Positions 43,482 through 53,893 are shown, counted from the stretch's first letter. The stretch: DNA of 64,000 bases from Bartonella tribocorum CIP 105476 (GCF_000196435.1 NC_010161.1:1116001-1180000), one strand, 5' to 3'. Numbers and translations: made by a program. The notes: a model not told the origin generated them from the sequence alone.

Positions 43482-44189
43482 ATGACGCGTCATTATATTC
43501 GAGTTAGGACAGGGGGACCAATACCGGCTAGTCAAAATGTTTATCGTCATAGAAAAACGCTTTCGCACTTGGTGTCTGTTATCCAAGATGAGATTGATGA
43601 CACCACGGATGAGTATGTAGCGCAAATCCAAGAAAGTATTTTTGCTGCTATTCGTTTTTGTGAGAGGGAAAGTTTTTACTTTAACGAAAGCCGTGATGTT
43701 ACGTTTCAAACACGGGCGGGGCAGGGGATTTATGATGCAAGCGATACCCGCCATCTTGAAACAGCTGTCAAAATCAAAAGCGTTTATCTTAAGTCCGATC
43801 AACATCATAAGCTTGAACTAGAGCGGAGAAGTCCTTTTGCTCTAGAGGCTTCGTTGTCATCAGAGCAGCAAGGAACACCGGTTTGTTACAGTTATTTTGA
43901 TAGGAAACTGTATCTTTATCCCACACCGGATAAAGCGTATCAGATTCAACTCATCCTCTCTCCACAACGTTTATCAGAGATAGAGCGTGTAGATGAAGAG
44001 CACCCATGGTTTGTGCATGGATTTGACTTGATCAAAGCGCGTGCAAAATATGAACTGTACAAGAATATTCTGAAAGAACCCGATTGTGCAACGGCAGCTT
44101 ATAATGACTTTACCGAGCAATTGCATGAATTACGGGCAGAGACGTCTAAACGTCATAACGTCACGCGGATAATTCCAACGGATTTCTAA
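43482..44189 (+). CDS. Phage head-tail adaptor-like protein
   Basis: 235 aa. The helical N-terminus (TTDEYVAQIQESIFAAIRFC), central strands (YFDRKLYLYPTP) and a C-terminal helix rich in charged residues fit SU10/P22-type adaptor proteins (gp4-like) of podoviruses. ATG 43482 is preferred over TTG 43479. It opens the tail module and is followed after 1 bp by the next gene. Identification rests on size, order and style, not a search. Confidence 0.6.
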   Translation: MTRHYIRVRTGGPIPASQNVYRHRKTLSHLVSVIQDEIDDTTDEYVAQIQESIFAAIRFCERESFYFNESRDVTFQTRAGQGIYDASDTRHLETAVKIKSVYLKSDQHHKLELERRSPFALEASLSSEQQGTPVCYSYFDRKLYLYPTPDKAYQIQLILSPQRLSEIERVDEEHPWFVHGFDLIKARAKYELYKNILKEPDCATAAYNDFTEQLHELRAETSKRHNVTRIIPTDF

Positions 44190-44190
44190 A

Positions 44191-45648
44191 ATGGTTTATT
44201 TTCCAATCGCTGATTACCGCCCCGATGTTGCGGTCGTCAATGGGAGCTTTACGGATACGCTTGTGAATGTTTTACCGGCAGATGGAGGCTACATTCCGAT
44301 GCCTAGTGCAATGGTTGTGTCTCATCCTTTGGAAGAAAAGCCTTTGGGGTGCATAGCGTTTCGAAGTGGCGATGGTGTTAAGATAATCGTAGGAGGCAAG
44401 CAAAAGCTTTATAGTTATGATAGCCAAACCAAGGGTTGGAAAGATATTAGCCAAAGTGGTGTGATGTATCAAGCAAATGAGGATAATCAATGGTCCTTTG
44501 CGTTGTTTGGCGAATCCATTATTGCGGTAAACAAAAATGATAAACCGCAAATTTTCAAGGTTCGTAGTTCTGAACGGTTTGAAGAATTAGGAGGCAATCC
44601 ACCGAAAGCAGGATTGGTCAAGGTTTGGGGTGATTTTGTTTGTTTGATGCAATTGACAGATCATCCCAATCGTATTCATTGGTCGGGTTTGAATGACGCA
44701 ACTCATTGGACGGTAGGTGATAAAGATTGTTATTATCATAATTTTAATGATGGAGAATATGTGCAAGGTGCGACAGAATCGAGCAATCCACTCGTTTTTT
44801 TGCGTTCTGCTATTTATGCTGGTTGTTTTACGTTAGGCTCTAAGGTTCCTTTTATTTTTCAAAAGCTTCAAGACAAGCGCGGGGCGCGCAGTGCAGCTTC
44901 TATAGCTTGTCGAGGGAGTGATGCTTTTTTTGCTGGTGATGGTGGCTTTTATCAGATGAGTGCTGATGGTCAATTTTTACCGATAGGCTTTGAGAAAGTT
45001 GATAGAACGGTTTTTAAAAGCTTTGATAAGTTTGCTCTTGATGAGATGCAAGGGGTTATAGATCCCATTGATAACCGGATTTACTGGTCATTAAAGAGAG
45101 GTAATAACGAGCAAACGACCTTTGTTTATGATTGGGGCTTGCAGAAATGGTCGACGATACAGGGAAAGCCTTTCACATTGTTTCCCGTATTTACGACAGG
45201 TTATACTTTAGAACAGTTAGATGAGATCTCGATCAATCTTGAGTCCTTGCCTGCTTCTTTAGACAGCCCTCGTTGGCAAAGTGGCGCTCCCATGCTTGGT
45301 GCTTTTGATGAAAACAATTGTCTTGTTATGTTTACGGGCGCACCGATGGAGGCAACGGTTGTTTCGCAAGAGATGGGGGCACCGGATGGAAGTTTTAACT
45401 TTATCACGAAGATGTTTGCCGAAGTTGATACGACGCAAGGTCTTTTAAGTATCGGAGAACGTCGTCTTCGCAATCATCAGACGCCGATCACATGGCACAA
45501 GGAGAGAGAATGTTCCTATGCTACAGGTGCTTATCACGGTCGTTCACGCAATCGTTATCACCGGTTTAAATTACGCATTCCTAAAAATGAACCTTGGACG
45601 GCAATTACGGGGTTTGATGTTGATTTACGTCCTTTAGGCAGAGGGTAA
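44191..45648 (+). CDS. Phage tail tube/nozzle or DNA-stabilisation protein (gp10-like)
   Basis: 485 aa, beta-rich, with repeated short blade-like segments (KLYSYDSQTKGW, FDKFALDEMQGVIDPIDNRI, TTFVYDWGLQKWSTI). This resembles P22 gp10-like packaged-DNA stabilisation / tail hub proteins that cap the portal complex. The stop codon overlaps the next start by one base (TAATG). No signal peptide or membrane segment. Confidence 0.6.
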   Translation: MVYFPIADYRPDVAVVNGSFTDTLVNVLPADGGYIPMPSAMVVSHPLEEKPLGCIAFRSGDGVKIIVGGKQKLYSYDSQTKGWKDISQSGVMYQANEDNQWSFALFGESIIAVNKNDKPQIFKVRSSERFEELGGNPPKAGLVKVWGDFVCLMQLTDHPNRIHWSGLNDATHWTVGDKDCYYHNFNDGEYVQGATESSNPLVFLRSAIYAGCFTLGSKVPFIFQKLQDKRGARSAASIACRGSDAFFAGDGGFYQMSADGQFLPIGFEKVDRTVFKSFDKFALDEMQGVIDPIDNRIYWSLKRGNNEQTTFVYDWGLQKWSTIQGKPFTLFPVFTTGYTLEQLDEISINLESLPASLDSPRWQSGAPMLGAFDENNCLVMFTGAPMEATVVSQEMGAPDGSFNFITKMFAEVDTTQGLLSIGERRLRNHQTPITWHKERECSYATGAYHGRSRNRYHRFKLRIPKNEPWTAITGFDVDLRPLGRG

Positions 45649-46073
45649 TGGCAAAAGTCTATTTGACCACGTCTTGGGATATGGAGCGTATAGCGCCTTA
45701 TCTGGAAGACATCATTGCATCCTTTAGAGCATATGTAGAACGTTTTAAACATGAAATCACGTTGCAAGATCTTATTGAAGCGATTTGCAGTGGCAAGAAA
45801 CAGTTATGGCTTGTTTTGGATGATGACGCGCGCTTTTTAGCGGCGGTTACAACCCAGATACAGCAGACAGTTTTAGGAAAGAAGCGCGCACTGATTTGTG
45901 AATGTAGTGGCAAGGGTGTTCTTGATCAAGTTGACAATTTGCAGATTGCAGAGGATTGGGCGCGTGAGAATGGCGCTTTTGAGATAGAGATTTTAGGGCG
46001 TTTAGGCTGGAAACGTGCACTGACCAAACAAGGCTATGGCATAACGATGCTTTATTATAGGAAGGAATTGTAA
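45648..46073 (+). CDS. Phage protein with GNAT-like features
   Basis: 141 aa. LWLVLDDDARFLAAVTTQIQ resembles the central strands of a GNAT fold, and GAFEIEILGRLGWKRALTKQ the terminal one (GRxGWxxxLxxxGY is common in phage-encoded GNAT-like proteins placed between tail genes). Translationally coupled to the previous gene. It could be a structural protein with a borrowed fold; acetyltransferase activity is uncertain. Confidence 0.5.
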   Translation: MAKVYLTTSWDMERIAPYLEDIIASFRAYVERFKHEITLQDLIEAICSGKKQLWLVLDDDARFLAAVTTQIQQTVLGKKRALICECSGKGVLDQVDNLQIAEDWARENGAFEIEILGRLGWKRALTKQGYGITMLYYRKEL

Positions 46074-46074
46074 A

Positions 46075-46998
46075 ATGGGGAGCGAAACACCGTCAACAAC
46101 ACAACAAAAACAGGTGCAGACAAGTGCCCCTCCCGCTTGGATGCAGAATGTCTTTAAGCGAGGTGGTGCTGATGCGTATAATCTGTATGATACAGGGATG
46201 GGTGGGAATGTTTATGGCGGTCCTCGTGTAGCGCCATTAAGTGATCAGACGCTCTATGGAATTGGTGGTCTTGGTAGTATTCCTAACCATTATCAAAATC
46301 GCTCTTTGATGAATACAATTTACAATCCGACATCATCAATGATGAATCTTCGACATGTAGCTTCTGGTGGTATGATGGGAGAAAATTCGTATTTCAAACA
46401 AGCACTTCAAGAAGCATTAGATGATTCAGACACTCAAATTAACAGATATTTCTCAGGGATTGGTCGTTATGCAACTCCTGATCACAGAGAGGAAGTGCGG
46501 AAAGGAAGAGATTCTATCTACGCGCGTGCTATGTTAGAGCAATATAATCGTGATGCGGACCGCATGATGCAAGCCAATGCCATGATAGACCAAGCCAATC
46601 AAAATCAATTGGGAGCCTCCAATAACTTCTTACAGGGTTATGGGAATGCTTATTCCAATGCCATACAGGGGGGAGGAGTGCTTGATACTCACAATCAGAG
46701 AGTTGTTGATGCCAATCGCGAACGTTGGCTGGAGCAAGACAATAGCGGTTGGAATAGGTTGAATATGCTTATGAACGCCGGTCATGGCTTTGCAAGGAAT
46801 TACGGTACGACAACCAACAATAGTACAAGTTCTAAGATGGAGGGTAATAGCCCGTGGAAAAATGCAGGAGTTATAGGTTCTCTGGCACTTCAGGCAGCAC
46901 CTATGGCTTTTGGTTACATGGCAGGTGGTCCAATGGGAGCAGCATTGGCAGCAGGAGCCCCTTATGCTTTTTTAGATTACATGAATAAGAAACAATAG
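46075..46998 (+). CDS. Phage virion protein, probable ejection protein 1
   Basis: 307 aa. N-terminal low-complexity TPSTTQQKQVQTSAPPAWM; a YGGPRVAPLSDQT motif I associate with podovirus prophage ejection genes; long asparagine/glutamine-rich helices; and a glycine/alanine-rich hydrophobic C-terminus (FGYMAGGPMGAALAAGAPYA) that could insert into membrane. One base after the preceding stop. Confidence 0.5.
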   Translation: MGSETPSTTQQKQVQTSAPPAWMQNVFKRGGADAYNLYDTGMGGNVYGGPRVAPLSDQTLYGIGGLGSIPNHYQNRSLMNTIYNPTSSMMNLRHVASGGMMGENSYFKQALQEALDDSDTQINRYFSGIGRYATPDHREEVRKGRDSIYARAMLEQYNRDADRMMQANAMIDQANQNQLGASNNFLQGYGNAYSNAIQGGGVLDTHNQRVVDANRERWLEQDNSGWNRLNMLMNAGHGFARNYGTTTNNSTSSKMEGNSPWKNAGVIGSLALQAAPMAFGYMAGGPMGAALAAGAPYAFLDYMNKKQ

Positions 46999-47037
46999 CT
47001 GTATAATCATTAAAGAATAGTTTTGTAGGAGAATGTG

Positions 47038-48474
47038 ATGGCATTTCCATTATTATTTCCATTAGCTGGGGCAGCTTTTATGGCAGCGAGAGCTGCGCCT
47101 CATATTTTTAGATATATTGCTCCCAAAGCGGTTACAGGGGCGAACAGGTTGGGACAATTAATAACAAAGAGCCCCGTGGGAAAATTCGTAACAAAGAACC
47201 CCAAATCCAGTGCATTTACGGTTGGGGGGGCAGCCATTGAAAGTATGATGACACCAGAGAAAGCACATGCTCCAAACAACCCCTATTTACAGAGTATGCA
47301 GAATCCATATGGACCATTTATGCCCTATACGGTTCCTGGAGTGGAAATGCCACTTGGAGTTGATCAACAGCCACCTATGCCAAATGCACTGGAGGAAGCC
47401 CCAGAAGATCTTAAAACTCATGTTAACGAACAAATGCAATCATTAGCGCCTGCTTCTCAAACACCTCCTCGTGAACCAACAGATGCAGAGAAATTTTTAC
47501 AGTCTAATACTTATAAGTTTTTTCAATCAGATGCGTATCAGAAGCTCAAAGATCTTTTTGCAGGTATGGCGGAATCTTCATCAGACGGTTCAGGATGGGA
47601 TGCGCTTGCAAGTGGTGTGAAGCGTCTTAATGAAGGTGATAAACAAAGAGGGCAGGTTAATCAAACCGTCGAGTATCTAAAGTCCAAAGGCTATAGTGAA
47701 GAAGAAGCTGCTATTATGGCACGTAATCCGCAAATGCTTAGTGCTTTGCTAACAGGTGGTAAGTCCCCAGAAGGCTTTCAATCGTATACCAATCCAGAGA
47801 CAGGTGAACTTGAATATAGACCGGTTAAGGGGTCTATGCAGGAACTTGAATATAATCAGAAGCTACAAGCCCAGAAAGAATGGGAAGGTAGAAGGATAAA
47901 AAATATGTTCACCACCAAGCAGCAGTTGAGAGCTGGTTTAAATGATCTGAAAGCTGCTTTTAAACTCATTCAAAAAGGTAAGGCTACAGGATTTAAGGGG
48001 TGGTTTTCGAAAAAAGCTGGTGGAAGTGATGGGTACAAATTAGACAAATTATTGGAGGGAATTAGAGGTGGTGTTCTAAGGACGGTATTTGAGAACCTAA
48101 AATCAATGAGTTCTAGCGGAACAGTAGGAACTGGTCCTATATCAAATTTTGAAAGTCAGGCACTATCATCAATGTTTGGTTCTTTGGATGTTGGGCGAGA
48201 TAAAGAGGGGTTGGAGAGGACTTTAAAAGTAATTAAAACAGCATTTGATTTTTTCAATAGGCATAATGATCTTCAACTGTACAACGCATTAACAGGTCAA
48301 CCTATAGATACCCCCCAAGAAATCTCTGAAAAATATTTTGTAGATTCACCGGTTTCACAAGGAGGTAGTGCAAGCTTGCCAATTATAAGCAGCAGAGAAG
48401 AGCTAGATCGTTATCCTCTTGGAACAATAGTTAATTATAATGGTCATCCAGTATATAAGGGAGCAAAAAGATGA
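47038..48474 (+). CDS. Phage virion protein, probable ejection protein 2
   Basis: 478 aa from ATG 47038 (GTAGGAGA ribosome binding site; the GTG at 47035 is too close). Hydrophobic N-terminus (FPLLFPLAGAAFMAARAAPH), a proline-rich linker, then helical regions. Overlaps the next gene by 4 bp (ATGA). Order (GNAT-like, ejection proteins, transglycosylase) matches podovirus injection modules. Specific family not recognised. Confidence 0.5.
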   Translation: MAFPLLFPLAGAAFMAARAAPHIFRYIAPKAVTGANRLGQLITKSPVGKFVTKNPKSSAFTVGGAAIESMMTPEKAHAPNNPYLQSMQNPYGPFMPYTVPGVEMPLGVDQQPPMPNALEEAPEDLKTHVNEQMQSLAPASQTPPREPTDAEKFLQSNTYKFFQSDAYQKLKDLFAGMAESSSDGSGWDALASGVKRLNEGDKQRGQVNQTVEYLKSKGYSEEEAAIMARNPQMLSALLTGGKSPEGFQSYTNPETGELEYRPVKGSMQELEYNQKLQAQKEWEGRRIKNMFTTKQQLRAGLNDLKAAFKLIQKGKATGFKGWFSKKAGGSDGYKLDKLLEGIRGGVLRTVFENLKSMSSSGTVGTGPISNFESQALSSMFGSLDVGRDKEGLERTLKVIKTAFDFFNRHNDLQLYNALTGQPIDTPQEISEKYFVDSPVSQGGSASLPIISSREELDRYPLGTIVNYNGHPVYKGAKR

Positions 48475-50696
48475 TAAACAATAAACGTTATCGACCAGGA
48501 GATCGAATTCTTGAACTTGGTGATGATGTTTACGTAGCCGATTATCCTCTTAATCCCAGCAATTCAGGTAAACGTTATCGACCAGGAGATCGAGTTCTTG
48601 AACTTGGTGATGATGTTTATGTAGCCGACTATCCTTTATATAATAATTCTTATGAGGAAGACGCAGAACATCCCGAAATCACGCAAAGTGAGGCTTTTTG
48701 GAACTCTTTAAAGCATGGATTGAGTTTTAATTTAGATGATGAGATTGCGGGGATTACAGCGGCAGGACGTGATTCTGATGATCAGTGGGCAATAAGTGCT
48801 TTTTTGAATGGGCTTTACAACTATTGGACTGGAGATAAGCAAGCCATAGAGAAGTATGAGAAAGAAGCCAATAGACTACGTGATTATTATCGTAGGATGA
48901 GTGATCAACATTATTGGACGTCTTTGTTAGGAAATGTTGTAGGGGCTGCTTTACCTTCACTTGCGACGTTAGGAACAGGAGCGGTTGCAGGACTAGCGGG
49001 GCGGATAGCACCTTCTGCTACTTCAAAATTAGGTCAAGCCTTTTTGAAAGCCGTTCCAACACCGGTAGGTACGGGAGGGAAATGGGTAGGCGCAGGAGTG
49101 AAATATGTAGGTGGGAAAGCCAGTCCGTTTTTAGGCATCACAAAAAACACAACACTTCCTCATTTGCTTAAAGTAGGGGCGGCATCTGGTGCATTACATG
49201 GTGCAGGAGAAGGGGAAGGGTTTGGCAATACACTTACAAGTACGTTATCCGGTGCAGGTTTAGGAGCGGGTGGGGCATTAGCTGGAAGTGCTTTAGGTCA
49301 TTTGGCTGGTTCTACTGTTGGTGGAATAAGAAGACTTTTTTCTCCTTCTCATACAAAAGAAGGAGTTGCAACAGACACGTTAAGAGCAATCAGTAAACAT
49401 TTAGGTAAGGAGGCGTCTGAAGAGCTAGGAGAATCTGTTAAGAATGCAGTTCCTACCGATTACATAGCTGATCATAGTCCTTTTTTACAGGATCTTGTTT
49501 TTGATATCGCGAAAAGAAACCAAGGGGCTTATCTTGATTTAACCAAAAGAGCTGAACAGAGAGCGCTGGGAGGAGGGGAGCGTATTCATCAAGCTGCTGA
49601 TGAACACTTTGTTCCTCGTCAAAATATTACAGGCTTAGAAGGTGATCTTACCGCGAGTAGGGAAGCAGCATCTCATACTCTTTACGAAATAGCTAAGAAG
49701 ACTCCGATAGGAGAAAAATATTATGGCGCGCTTAATGAATTAATGAAACGTCCATACTTCAAACAGGCTTATAAAGAAGGGCTACAGGAGTTCACGAGTA
49801 AAGGCAAAGAAGTTGGTTCATTTTCTTCTGAGAAATTTAATCTCCTAAAAGAAAAACCAAACATGGGGGTTCTCCATGAAACGAAGGTTAAACTTGGGAT
49901 TATGAAAGATGCAGCCGAGAAGATAGGAGATAATAGTAAAGTTCATACTTTAGTTGGCATTCAGAAAAAATTATTAGAGCTTATGGATGATATCTCGTCT
50001 GAATATAAGAAAGGACGGGCATTGTATCATCAATATAGTTCACGTATAGACGCCATGGATGAAGGTTCGAAAATCCTTAGCAAGGCAGTTAATAAGGATG
50101 AATTCAGTAAAATCTTTGATGAATTATCAGAGGGATCACAGGAATACTTTAAAAAGGGATCAAGGGCAGAACTTTTACAGGGCATGGGGCAAACAGGAGA
50201 TAAAGTCTCCAAGGCAAAGGAGATTTTTGATACGGATGATTTATATGAACGATTTGCAAAGATTTATGGAGCCGATAAAGCTTCTGCGGTCAAGAAGGTT
50301 GTCGATAAAGAAGCCGATTATGCCGATTTTTATAACAGAATACCAGGTCGTATAGCAGATAAAGATATATCTTTTACCCATAATATCAGTATACCAACGA
50401 GTACCCGTGATGCCGCCTTTCAAACAGGAAGAGCAGCGGTGAAAGCCTCTTGGATTCCTTTCAAAGAGGCAGCGTTTAGAGAGCGTCAACGGATTGAAAA
50501 GGACGTTGTCAAATTATTAACAGGGGGGACAGAGATTAAGAATGCTCAAATTGTCGATCTCATTCAACGCATGGTGAAAGCGCATCATAATGGATACGCT
50601 ACAAAAGAATGGGTGAAAAAACTATCTGCTGCTTTGTTTGGAGGTGGAGGGAAAGCCTTAACAGAGGAATTGAATGTCCTGAGTGCATTTGAATAA
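48471..50696 (+). CDS. Phage internal virion / ejection protein 3 with N-terminal tandem repeat
   Basis: 741 aa. It starts with two nearly identical 29/23-residue units (KRYRPGDRILELGDDVYVAD...). A conserved SEAFWNSLKHGLSFNLDDEI segment follows, then a glycine/alanine-rich hydrophobic stretch (about 150-275) and long helices to the end. Large helical, partly hydrophobic proteins of this type are injected to form a trans-envelope channel. Its gene precedes the transglycosylase by 17 bp. Confidence 0.55.
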   Translation: MINNKRYRPGDRILELGDDVYVADYPLNPSNSGKRYRPGDRVLELGDDVYVADYPLYNNSYEEDAEHPEITQSEAFWNSLKHGLSFNLDDEIAGITAAGRDSDDQWAISAFLNGLYNYWTGDKQAIEKYEKEANRLRDYYRRMSDQHYWTSLLGNVVGAALPSLATLGTGAVAGLAGRIAPSATSKLGQAFLKAVPTPVGTGGKWVGAGVKYVGGKASPFLGITKNTTLPHLLKVGAASGALHGAGEGEGFGNTLTSTLSGAGLGAGGALAGSALGHLAGSTVGGIRRLFSPSHTKEGVATDTLRAISKHLGKEASEELGESVKNAVPTDYIADHSPFLQDLVFDIAKRNQGAYLDLTKRAEQRALGGGERIHQAADEHFVPRQNITGLEGDLTASREAASHTLYEIAKKTPIGEKYYGALNELMKRPYFKQAYKEGLQEFTSKGKEVGSFSSEKFNLLKEKPNMGVLHETKVKLGIMKDAAEKIGDNSKVHTLVGIQKKLLELMDDISSEYKKGRALYHQYSSRIDAMDEGSKILSKAVNKDEFSKIFDELSEGSQEYFKKGSRAELLQGMGQTGDKVSKAKEIFDTDDLYERFAKIYGADKASAVKKVVDKEADYADFYNRIPGRIADKDISFTHNISIPTSTRDAAFQTGRAAVKASWIPFKEAAFRERQRIEKDVVKLLTGGTEIKNAQIVDLIQRMVKAHHNGYATKEWVKKLSAALFGGGGKALTEELNVLSAFE
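48483..48638 (+). repeat. 87-bp in-frame tandem duplication
   Basis: Unit 1 spans 48483-48569; unit 2 from 48570 repeats its first 69 bases with two or three changes. It encodes two copies of KRYRPGDRxLELGDDVYVAD plus YPL. Confidence 0.85.
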
Positions 50697-50713
50697 GAGA
50701 AGAGATTTAAGCT

Positions 50714-51394
50714 ATGCCTCGTTATAATCCTTCAGTTGATCAAGCGATCCGTCAAGCAGCAGCGCGATATGGTTTGCCCGAAAGCTATTTGTACCGTGTT
50801 GCGCAAGTTGAAAGTGGCGGCAATCCCAATGCAAGGAATCCCCGTTCTTCTGCGGGTGGGTTGTACCAATTTATAGACAGCACAGCCAAACAATATGGTT
50901 TGCAAGACCGTTTTGATCCCATGCAGGCAGCCGATGCCATGGGGCGTTTGACCCTTGATAATCGCAATCATTTAAGCCGTGTTTTGGGAAGAGCGCCTAC
51001 TGATGCAGAATTGTATTTAGCCCATCAACAAGGGGCAGGTGGAGCCGCGCGTCTTTTGCAAAATCCCCATGCTAATGCAGCGCAATTGGTTGGAAGTAAT
51101 GCGGTTGGTTTGAATGCAGGCAATAACGCAATGCGCGCAAGTGATTTTGTTAATCGTGTGTTACAGATGTATGGGGGACAGCCTTATCGAGCAAGCCCTA
51201 TTGTGCAAGGTGGTTTTGGCAATAGAGACAACATGTTAGAGGTTTTACGGGCATTATTAGCGTCACAAGAAGAGTCTTCGGAAGAAGAAGAGAGTGATGA
51301 AGATGATAACCCTTTAATGACGCCATTCATGCGGGCATTTTACGGACCATTTTACCCGAAATTAGGATTCATATTATACAGAAAAATACAATAA
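50714..51394 (+). CDS. Phage lytic transglycosylase, 3' end cut by island C
   Basis: 226 codons. SLT domain at residues 1-150: catalytic glutamate in RVAQVESGGNPNARN, SSAGGLYQFIDSTAKQYG and LAHQQGAGGAARLL are typical. An acidic linker (EESSEEEESDEDD) follows. The last ~12 residues (FILYRKIQ) come from the island end; the phage gene should continue beyond. The enzyme digests peptidoglycan during DNA entry. The SLT domain is complete, so the truncated product may still be active. Ribosome binding site AAGAGA is weak. Confidence 0.8.
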   Translation: MPRYNPSVDQAIRQAAARYGLPESYLYRVAQVESGGNPNARNPRSSAGGLYQFIDSTAKQYGLQDRFDPMQAADAMGRLTLDNRNHLSRVLGRAPTDAELYLAHQQGAGGAARLLQNPHANAAQLVGSNAVGLNAGNNAMRASDFVNRVLQMYGGQPYRASPIVQGGFGNRDNMLEVLRALLASQEESSEEEESDEDDNPLMTPFMRAFYGPFYPKLGFILYRKIQ

Positions 51395-52949
51395 AGTCAA
51401 TATGTTGAGTGTAATTATTTTATATGAATCCACTTAAGAATCCATCCTTTTATACGTGATTCATTTGACCATTTTTATATAAGATTGCCATGTATGAATA
51501 GATCATAAAAAGCAAATCATGATGTAAATATTATAACGCATGGGTGCATTCAAATGAAATGAAAAACAGATATCATTCATAACAGTTTATAAATTTTATG
51601 ATACGTTTTTATCACAGCACAAATCGCATTGTTTAAAATTTAGTCGTTTGGAACTATCGATAACATATGTTTAAAGATTACTTCTTATTTTAAAGATTGG
51701 ATTGTTAATCGCATAAAATAACAAATTAACGTTCGCCAAAATTGGCGAGCGCAAAATCTAAAGAGTGTTATAGCAATATTAGATCGTTCTATAAGAGGTA
51801 ATCGTTTGAAACTGTTATAAGGTAAATTGTATCAAAAGATACGCATTTATAGAAAATAGAGATCATATAGTTTTCCCCAAAATTGGGTAAAACCTTTAAA
51901 ATGGCATTAAAGAAATTAACAGTTTGAAGCATTCATAAGCTTATAGGTTTAATTCATAAAGATTGCACAAAGGATTTAAAGACAAGATTGATTTTATAAC
52001 CACGGTATTTTTTTACCGAGGTAGGAAATAAAGGTAATGAAATTCAAAACATCATATCTTATGAAATTGAAAGCCTTCTAATGAGATAACGCAAGCAAGC
52101 AAAAAACGTTTTAAGAGCATAATATGAAAGCAAACGAGGTTACCCCAAATTTGGATTGAGTGATTTTAGTCTCCTCAAATTTGAGGGCACCTATTGAGAT
52201 AAAGATAAGCAAACAAATTTCAAAATCGTTATAACATCATAAGGTACGGAATTTTTCTAAATTTTTAGACAAAACGCCATTGTTTAAAGAATGCTCTATT
52301 CTAAAGATAACGAGCTCGAATTTGAGCTGGTTGATTTTGCCAACTCAAAATTAAGCCAGCTTATTTGTAAAAAGTTACATTTAATGAAAAGTAAAAATAC
52401 GCTTATGAGAGCCTCTCTAAATACACGTTTAAACATTTGAAACATAAAATGAGATTTTTATAAGAAACGTTTGAAACGGATGTTTATAACAGTTTTTAAA
52501 GCCTTACCTTTGATAAAAGCGGTTGTTTATTTGTCTTATGAGAGATTGTTTTAAAAGCCAACGCTCGTAAATGTAAAAAACGGATTTTGTTAAAGCTACC
52601 AAGTATTTTGATTTGTTTGATAGGCTTTGACTTTAGACAATGCGTTATTTCAATTTACTCAACTCAATTTTAAAGCCAGTATATTGAAACGTTTTAAAAG
52701 AAGCATTTTGATCATGTGCTTTATTTCAAATGACCACCTCACAAATGAGGGCGTTATGATTGATATATTTAATAGCAACGAAAAGCGTTTATAGGCTTTC
52801 TCATTCAAAAGAGTGATTAAAGATCATACGCATCATTTACATTTCTTTTGATAAGTTTTCATATCTCTAATAGAGCGCTTGTAATATAATACGTTTTGTA
52901 TATATGTGTCATTACCTTGATTAGGGTTGATTCATAAGGATAGACATTT
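51370..52949. other. Conserved non-coding end module of the island (copy C)
   Basis: Third copy, more diverged. Palindromes kept or replaced by others of the same style: CGCCAAAATTGGCG (51735), CCCCAAAATTGGG (51875), CGGTATTTTTTTACCG (52002), CCAAATTTGG (52145), CCTCAAATTTGAGG (52173), AGCTCGAATTTGAGCT (52311) and CCTCACAAATGAGG (52737). No open frame is supported. Starts inside the transglycosylase gene at the island end. Confidence 0.55.
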
Positions 52950-52986
52950 GAAAGCCGCGTCATATCATTTGGCACGGCTTTTTTTT
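52950..52986 (+). terminator. Terminator at inner end of the non-coding module (copy C)
   Basis: GAAAGCCG/CGGCTTT stem followed by a run of T (TTTTTTTT), the strongest T tract of the three copies, oriented away from the module. Confidence 0.75.
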
Positions 52987-53044
52987 GCATTCTCTCTTTT
53001 ATGATGGGTTTATAACCATCAAGAAGGCGCTCCCATACCTATTT

Positions 53045-53824
53045 TTATTCTGTTTTATCAATAATCTTAACGACATTATCGCTTTGATAAACCTCACAAT
53101 TTTTGGGAACCAACTTTGCTTTGCTTTTTGTATTGATTGTTGCATTGCCATAAGCACGCCCCCAGATTGTTGCACAATGTAAGATTTTTGCATTGCCATA
53201 GACAGAGCCATAAACCTCACAAGAGCCCCCCACGCGCGCATTGCCATAGACCTTGCCATAAATCTTTGCACGACCATTAATCACAGCATAATTATAAATT
53301 TTCGCATGGCTATAAATGCAAGCAGAGCCACAAACCCTAGCATGACCATAGACGCGTGCATAACTAAAAACCGTAGCATCATAAGAAACATGGGCATGGT
53401 CATAAATATGAGCATCAGCAAGAACGCGGGCAGCACCACTCACATGAGCATTGCCATAAACATTGCCATACACATGAGCACTCCCATAAACACAAGCCTG
53501 ATCATAAATCTTTGCATATTGAGAGATAAAAGCCTTGCTATAGACCTCAGCATTGCCATAGACGAGACCACAGACTTGAGAATAATGCCGTATTTTTGCA
53601 TCATCATAAACACGGGCATGACCATAGACACAAGCATCATCATAGACCCAGCAATTGCCATCATGGGCTAGGTTGACTTCCTTTTCGATAAAACCGCCTA
53701 AAGCACCCGCTTTTATATCATCAAAATCTCTTAAAGCCCGAATGCGATAAAGGCTTGTGATATTGCGAGTAAGAGCATGTTTGATTTTTTTGATTTCACT
53801 GGTTAATTCGTATTTTTTGCACAT
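53045..53824 (-). CDS. YdcK-like hexapeptide-repeat protein 4 (copy C)
   Basis: 259 aa, almost identical to the copy A protein (NLSHDG reads NLAHDG here). N-terminal module, about 30 imperfect hexapeptides and a lysine-rich end finishing VVKIIDKTE. Last gene of a four-gene operon in copy C, the only complete beta-helix operon in the window. Cytosolic by lack of signal peptide. Function unknown. Confidence 0.75.
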   Translation of the reverse strand: MCKKYELTSEIKKIKHALTRNITSLYRIRALRDFDDIKAGALGGFIEKEVNLAHDGNCWVYDDACVYGHARVYDDAKIRHYSQVCGLVYGNAEVYSKAFISQYAKIYDQACVYGSAHVYGNVYGNAHVSGAARVLADAHIYDHAHVSYDATVFSYARVYGHARVCGSACIYSHAKIYNYAVINGRAKIYGKVYGNARVGGSCEVYGSVYGNAKILHCATIWGRAYGNATINTKSKAKLVPKNCEVYQSDNVVKIIDKTE

Positions 53825-53893
53825 AGGAGTACCCTCACAATCTAATGTGATAAACGTTTTCTAAAATTTGAAATGGAAAATTGGATTGAAAGC

